Assembly: GCA_011800805.1 (NCBI GenBank)
Contig: MPNW01001008.1
Location: 6,235-52,849, forward strand
Source of the DNA: Hirudo medicinalis
Lineage: Eukaryota; Annelida; Clitellata; Hirudinida; Hirudinidae
Direction of reading: 5' to 3'
DNA length: 46,615 nt
The position numbers and the translations under genes were made by a program. Under the pieces are notes generated by a model. It was given only the letters and a program-made list of their open reading frames with translations. It searched no databases and had not been told where the DNA came from. Every line of letters begins with the position of its first letter. Position 1 is the first letter of the stretch. Shown one piece after another: positions 42,796 through 46,615 of the stretch.

Positions 42796-44902
42796 TCATC
42801 TCTTCATCCATCTCCTAAGGAAGATCTCTTTGAAAGTTGATCTGAATTTGGCACTCATCGAGCAGTAGAGGATGAAGTTCATGGAGCTGTTTATCAGGAC
42901 CAAGATGTCCAGAAAATCACCCAATGGAACGTAAACCTTGAAATTGAAAAAAAGAAATTAATTAATTGGTTATTATTCCATATTATTTAAATATTAATTA
43001 TATAAATAATATTAATTATTCAAATAGTTATAGACTAACAGTGTAATAATGTATTAAGAATAATGAATCTATAATATAAAACAGAAAGTGCTTGTCTGTC
43101 CCAAGTACTCCTCCCTAACGATGAAATTCTTACCCGCTAGTTCGAATATTAATAATAATAATTATTGTTGTTGTTGTTATTATTATTAAATAACAATTAA
43201 TACATAAATATCAAATAATAACAATTAATCTATCAATTATAATTAATCAATTGATCAGTCTCAAGTCAAGAAACCCCATGAAGTACCTCGTCGAAAATCT
43301 TGTTGTCCACAGCACTCAACAGTGCCAGAATCCCCTGCGGCAATTCGATGATGACGAAGCAGAGGACGACGACGACCAGCATGCAGGTTGTTCTGTCCCT
43401 CTCCTGGGCAGCTGACGACTGGAAGAACTTTCTCTGACCTCCTGGGTCTCTTGTCCTCCTTGACGACTTCAAAGACTTGGCGTCTTCCTCAGGGTTGACA
43501 CTCGACTGGTTCTGAGTTTTTTCGGCCATCGAAGTTTCATTGTTGGCGTTTAGTCTTGTTGTTTCGTGTTGTTCGGATTGAGGTTGTTGTGGTCGTTGGT
43601 TGGTTTCCTTGGACTCACTGCCCGTTTGGTCGGCACCTTGAGGCTGTGTCTCGATTGCCAACATGCCGAGGTCTGACTTGTCTTTAGTCGTAATGTCGGA
43701 TGATTTTATGAAGTTTCCCGTGGCCTTGTTGATCGAGACCCTGGTCTTCTTCTGGAGGAGCAGTTTTCGTTTGGCATTCTGAGCAGCCATGGCTCTGAGG
43801 AGGAGAGCACTGAGGACCGTCAGGAGAAGACAAGGCACAACTTTCAAGACGACGCCGAACATCCAGAAGTTGAAGATCTGCCGGTATTTTGAATCTCAAG
43901 TTGAGAGTAATTCTTTTAAATGTTTAACTGAATTAATTTAAAATTATTTTACTTAATACGTTAATGTTTAATAAACATAATTTAAGGGTGATGGTTCTTG
44001 TTTGTTTTTTTTATTCTTTATTTTTTTGCAAATTAGTTTTTTATAAAAATCTCCTTAAGTCTTTTCTTAATTTTATTCCCAACAATAAACGGTTTCCTGG
44101 AACGAAATTTGAAATTTGATGACGGCATTCGAAAATATTCCACGTCAAGTCATGCGTGACTAATTCTTTCTTACGAATGACGAGGATCAAGCATTTTCCT
44201 GTCGGCACAATGCAAATCGCGGAAAATTGAAGGAAATCCTGAAAATCTGAACATTTAATGCTTCCCTTGAGTCAGAATCCACATCACTCAATCATCGAGG
44301 TTTCACTGGCATGTTGACTGTGAATATTGACAGGTTTTATTGCGACCTTGTCTCAGAAATTTGAATCTCAATCTTTATCGTGCTCACAATTTAAGTCTTA
44401 ATTGTAAATATGGAGATCAGGTTATGAAAGAAGGCTTTTACAGTTTGTGTGATGATGTTTATTGAATAATTTTAATCATTTGCACGTTTGCCATTTTGAA
44501 AAATTCTTGAAGTTTTACGTGATGCTTTCATTCTTTGGCATTGGTTTTGTTAGCAGATTGAACAGTAACGAATCTTAGAAATAGCAATGTGTGCATAGAA
44601 AATTATTACTTATTAATATTAATATAATAATAATAATAATATTGCTATTATTAATATTATTAATAATAATACTACCTTGCGTGCAGGGGTAGGGGCGCCA
44701 TAAATAAATAAATGGTAGATCAATTAAAAAGTGCCTTCACATCCCATTCGTATACTTAAGGCAATCAAAAGATGGGCTAAATACAAAAAGTATTTGCAAT
44801 AACGAATAAATAAATAAATAAATAAATAAAATAAATAAATAAATAAATAAATAAAATAAATAAATAAATAAATAAAATAAATAAATAAATAAATAAATAA
44901 AA

Positions 44903-44933
<31 letters not shown>

Positions 44934-45820
44934 ATGAATGAAATTAACGTTTCACGTCTCTCGTGATTCCAACCTTGTGTGCCTCAACGACAAAGTAGTT
45001 CGTTTCGAACCAGTAACCACCGTTGGTCTGCTGACAAGTGTGGTACATGATGTAATTCGGACTGCAGGAGATTATCGTGATGAAGAAGATGACGATGATG
45101 GACTGCTTTGCCCTCAACAGAGAGCACATCCCTGGGCCATGGATGGGGTGGCAGACCACCACATACCTGGGTTCAAGGACAATGAATGGCTTCGTATTGA
45201 AGTGTATTTACGGGATTAATGTTTATTTCTTGTAAATTGCCTTGCTTATATGACGAACGAATGTTTGCCTGTTTGCATGAAAAAAGAAATGCAAATCTTG
45301 ATCAATTGATGGCCTTAAAATTATTTTATGATTTTTTTTTCCTCTCAAATAAATGAAAAATTTTTTTTGTTCCATTTCAATAATTTATTTGAAAAATTGT
45401 TTTAAAAATGTTGGTTCATCATCCTATTTTAAAGAAATTAATTTAGAAATTTAATATGTTGAAAGATTATTTTTTATATTTCAATATTTTCCTTGAAGAA
45501 ATTCGAGAGAAATCGTGAAATGATTATAAACGTCATTTGAATTTCCGTGTGCATTATTCATGGGTTTTATTTATTTTATCTGGGTTTATTTGGAAAGCTA
45601 AAGATCACAGTGTCTTAAATACTTAACTCAACAGTAGAATTTTAATTACAAATAATAAGAATAATATTCTTATTCTGGTTTAATTTAGTTCAAATAATCG
45701 GCTTAATTATAGTAACAATGATTACAAACCTGAACAGAGCCAGTGTGACAGTGAGCCACATGCTGATGGTGTGTGTGGTGATGATGAACAAGGTGTGAAA
45801 CAACATGTAGACCACCCAAC
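42796..45820 (-). CDS. neuropeptide GPCR, myosuppressin/sex-peptide-receptor-like, 5' partial
   Basis: Exons in transcript order: 45820-45730 (TM3), 45166-44974 (end of TM3, ICL2, TM4, ECL2), 43877-43287 (TM5, ICL3, TM6), 42936-42796 (TM7 and tail). Phases agree across all joins. TM3 has HTISMWLTVTLALFRY-VVVCHP, with FRY in place of DRY as in this receptor group. TM4 is followed by CSPNYIMYHT. TM5 has FNFWMFGVVLKVVPC. TM6 has ERDRTTCMLVVVVLCF and IELPQGIL. TM7 has NSSMNFILYC instead of NPxxY, ending AKFRSTFKEIF-LRRWMKR and a stop. These motifs are characteristic of FMRFamide/dromyosuppressin- and sex-peptide-receptor-type rhodopsin-like GPCRs, so the ligand is probably a small amidated neuropeptide (family inference). 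ICL3 is unusually long, ~120 residues rich in Q, E, S and T. TM1-TM2 exons were not found and probably lie beyond the right edge. Confidence 0.88.
43141..43195. repeat. short AAT/TTG-rich simple repeat
   Basis: AATAATAATAATTATTG then TTGTTGTTATTATTATTA in the intron before the last GPCR exon. No other feature is seen in this intron. Confidence 0.7.
44690..44937 (+). mobile_element. SINE family S1 3' end with long (AAAT)n tail
   Basis: The piece has GGCGCCATAAATAAATAAAT, GGTAGATCAATTAAAAAGTG, CCTTCACATCCCATTC and AAGGCAATCAAAAGATGGGC, the 3' half of the S1 SINE. This is followed by TAAATACAAAAAG and then an (AAAT)n tract reaching 44937. The tract looks like an expanded element tail. It lies in a GPCR intron, antisense to the gene, and stops about 35 bases short of the exon ending at 44974. 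Confidence 0.72.
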
Positions 45821-46615
45821 CTGTAAGAATGGTGAAATCATCGACCACTTGTATAATATTACTTCAATATTTGATTTAATTTTTTGTATTATTTTTTAGT
45901 AATAAACGTGTTAAATTAATGTCAAAACATTTTTAGTTTCAAATCGTTTTGAAAGATTTTGTGAAAATTTCAACAACAACAAAAGAAAAAAAATTCGTGT
46001 AGTTTAAAATATTTTTCAGCTAATCAAGACACGAAATATTTTTATTGCAATAAATTGTTCAAAGCAATTTCAGATAACAAAGAATAACAAATAATTCTAA
46101 ATTAAATTGCAAATAAATCCACAGCGGAATAAAAATATATTCATCAAAAATGCCGACCAGTTTAAAACTTCACGCGCTTAAAAAAATTGATTGCGTTAGA
46201 ATAAAATGTGAAATAGATTCATTTTAAAGTAATTTTTTGAAAATATTTCAATATTATTCAAATAAATCATGTAAACAAATATTATTAACAAATAATATCA
46301 AATAAATTTAAATAATTGCTGAATAATATTCAAATATTATTTCCACTTCATGGTTTATGCTGCTCATTTCATGGGGCGTTCAATGGAAGGTGACTTCTCA
46401 ATGTAATTGAACAACCAGCAATCAACAATCAACAATCAATAATCAACAACCAGCAATCAACAATCAACAATCAATAATCAACAGCCAGCAATCAACAACC
46501 AACAATCAACATTCAATAATCAACAACCAGCAATCAACAATCAACAATTTCTGGCTAAAGTACCTGACATCAATGCACAAGCAGTTGTTGGAAGCATTTA
46601 ATGAAATATTGAAAG
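45821..46615. other. 5' flank or intron of the GPCR gene
   Basis: Apart from the minisatellite it is A+T-rich. On the minus strand at about 46567-46600 a short frame (MLPTTACALMS) precedes a GT, but it cannot be matched to TM1 or TM2, so I do not call it an exon. Confidence 0.5.
46405..46550. repeat. minisatellite of CAATCAACAA-type units
   Basis: Repeats of CAATCAACAAT, CAATAATCAACAACCAG and GCAATCAACAATCAA fill about 145 bases. A higher-order unit of about 45-50 bases (AACCAGCAATCAACAATCAA ... AATAATC) recurs roughly three times. Confidence 0.85.

Noticed and set aside
43684..43899. Minus-strand 71-codon frame
   Set aside because: Shadow frame of the GPCR exon 43877-43287, whose TM5 and TM6 motifs are clear in the other frame.
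44938..45219. Plus-strand 93-codon frame
   Set aside because: Antisense of the GPCR TM4 exon 45166-44974.
46405..46550. CRISPR-like array of short repeats
   Set aside because: No constant repeat-spacer structure; it is a direct minisatellite in an animal genome.

Overview
The window is A+T-rich animal DNA with many short exons, GT-AG introns, AT-rich microsatellites, SINEs, non-LTR retrotransposon remnants and a hAT MITE. The gene content (EGF-repeat receptor tyrosine phosphatases, an F-type lectin domain, a STE20-type kinase and a myosuppressin/sex-peptide-receptor-like GPCR) indicates a bilaterian invertebrate. I lean to a lophotrochozoan (mollusc, annelid or relative), but nothing here fixes the species. 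Exon models were built by hand from splice motifs, phase continuity and domain recognition.

Plus strand, 1-36 kb, is a decaying tandem cluster of receptor-type protein tyrosine phosphatases (RPTPs) and relatives. (i) 1-277 holds half of an F-type lectin domain ending in a stop. (ii) 648-6167 is a complete RPTP, about 987 residues after removing an assembly duplication: signal peptide, F-type lectin, EGF, WSC-like domain, EGFs, membrane segment, catalytic D1 and an inactivated D2. (iii) 7872-12960 is a run of ten one-exon EGF_CA modules followed only by relics of a membrane exon and a PTP exon. (iv) 15358-28690 is a second RPTP. It has eight intact and five broken EGF exons, a recent 2-kb tandem duplication, a retrotransposon inside one EGF exon, and intact membrane and D1 domains with a D2 inactivated like that of the first gene. 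(v) 29094-29460 is a dead duplicate of two D1 exons. (vi) 30542-35920 is an EGF-only gene made of three copies of a cassette (micro-exon plus EGF exons), possibly ending in a membrane exon.

Minus strand, 37-46.6 kb, carries two unrelated genes. 37048-40823 is a 12-exon STE20-like serine/threonine kinase of 326 residues whose phases all agree. 42796-45820 is the 3' part (TM3 to the C-terminus) of a neuropeptide-type GPCR with a very long third intracellular loop; its 5' exons lie at or beyond the right edge.

The phosphatases have extracellular lectin or EGF arrays that could read surface ligands, one probably active phosphatase domain, and a D2 that has lost the catalytic cysteine and arginine. 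The cluster is evolving by whole-exon duplication, gene decay and transposon insertion. Three of the four single N bases sit between exact or near-exact direct repeats and look like unmerged contig overlaps, so domain counts there are inflated.
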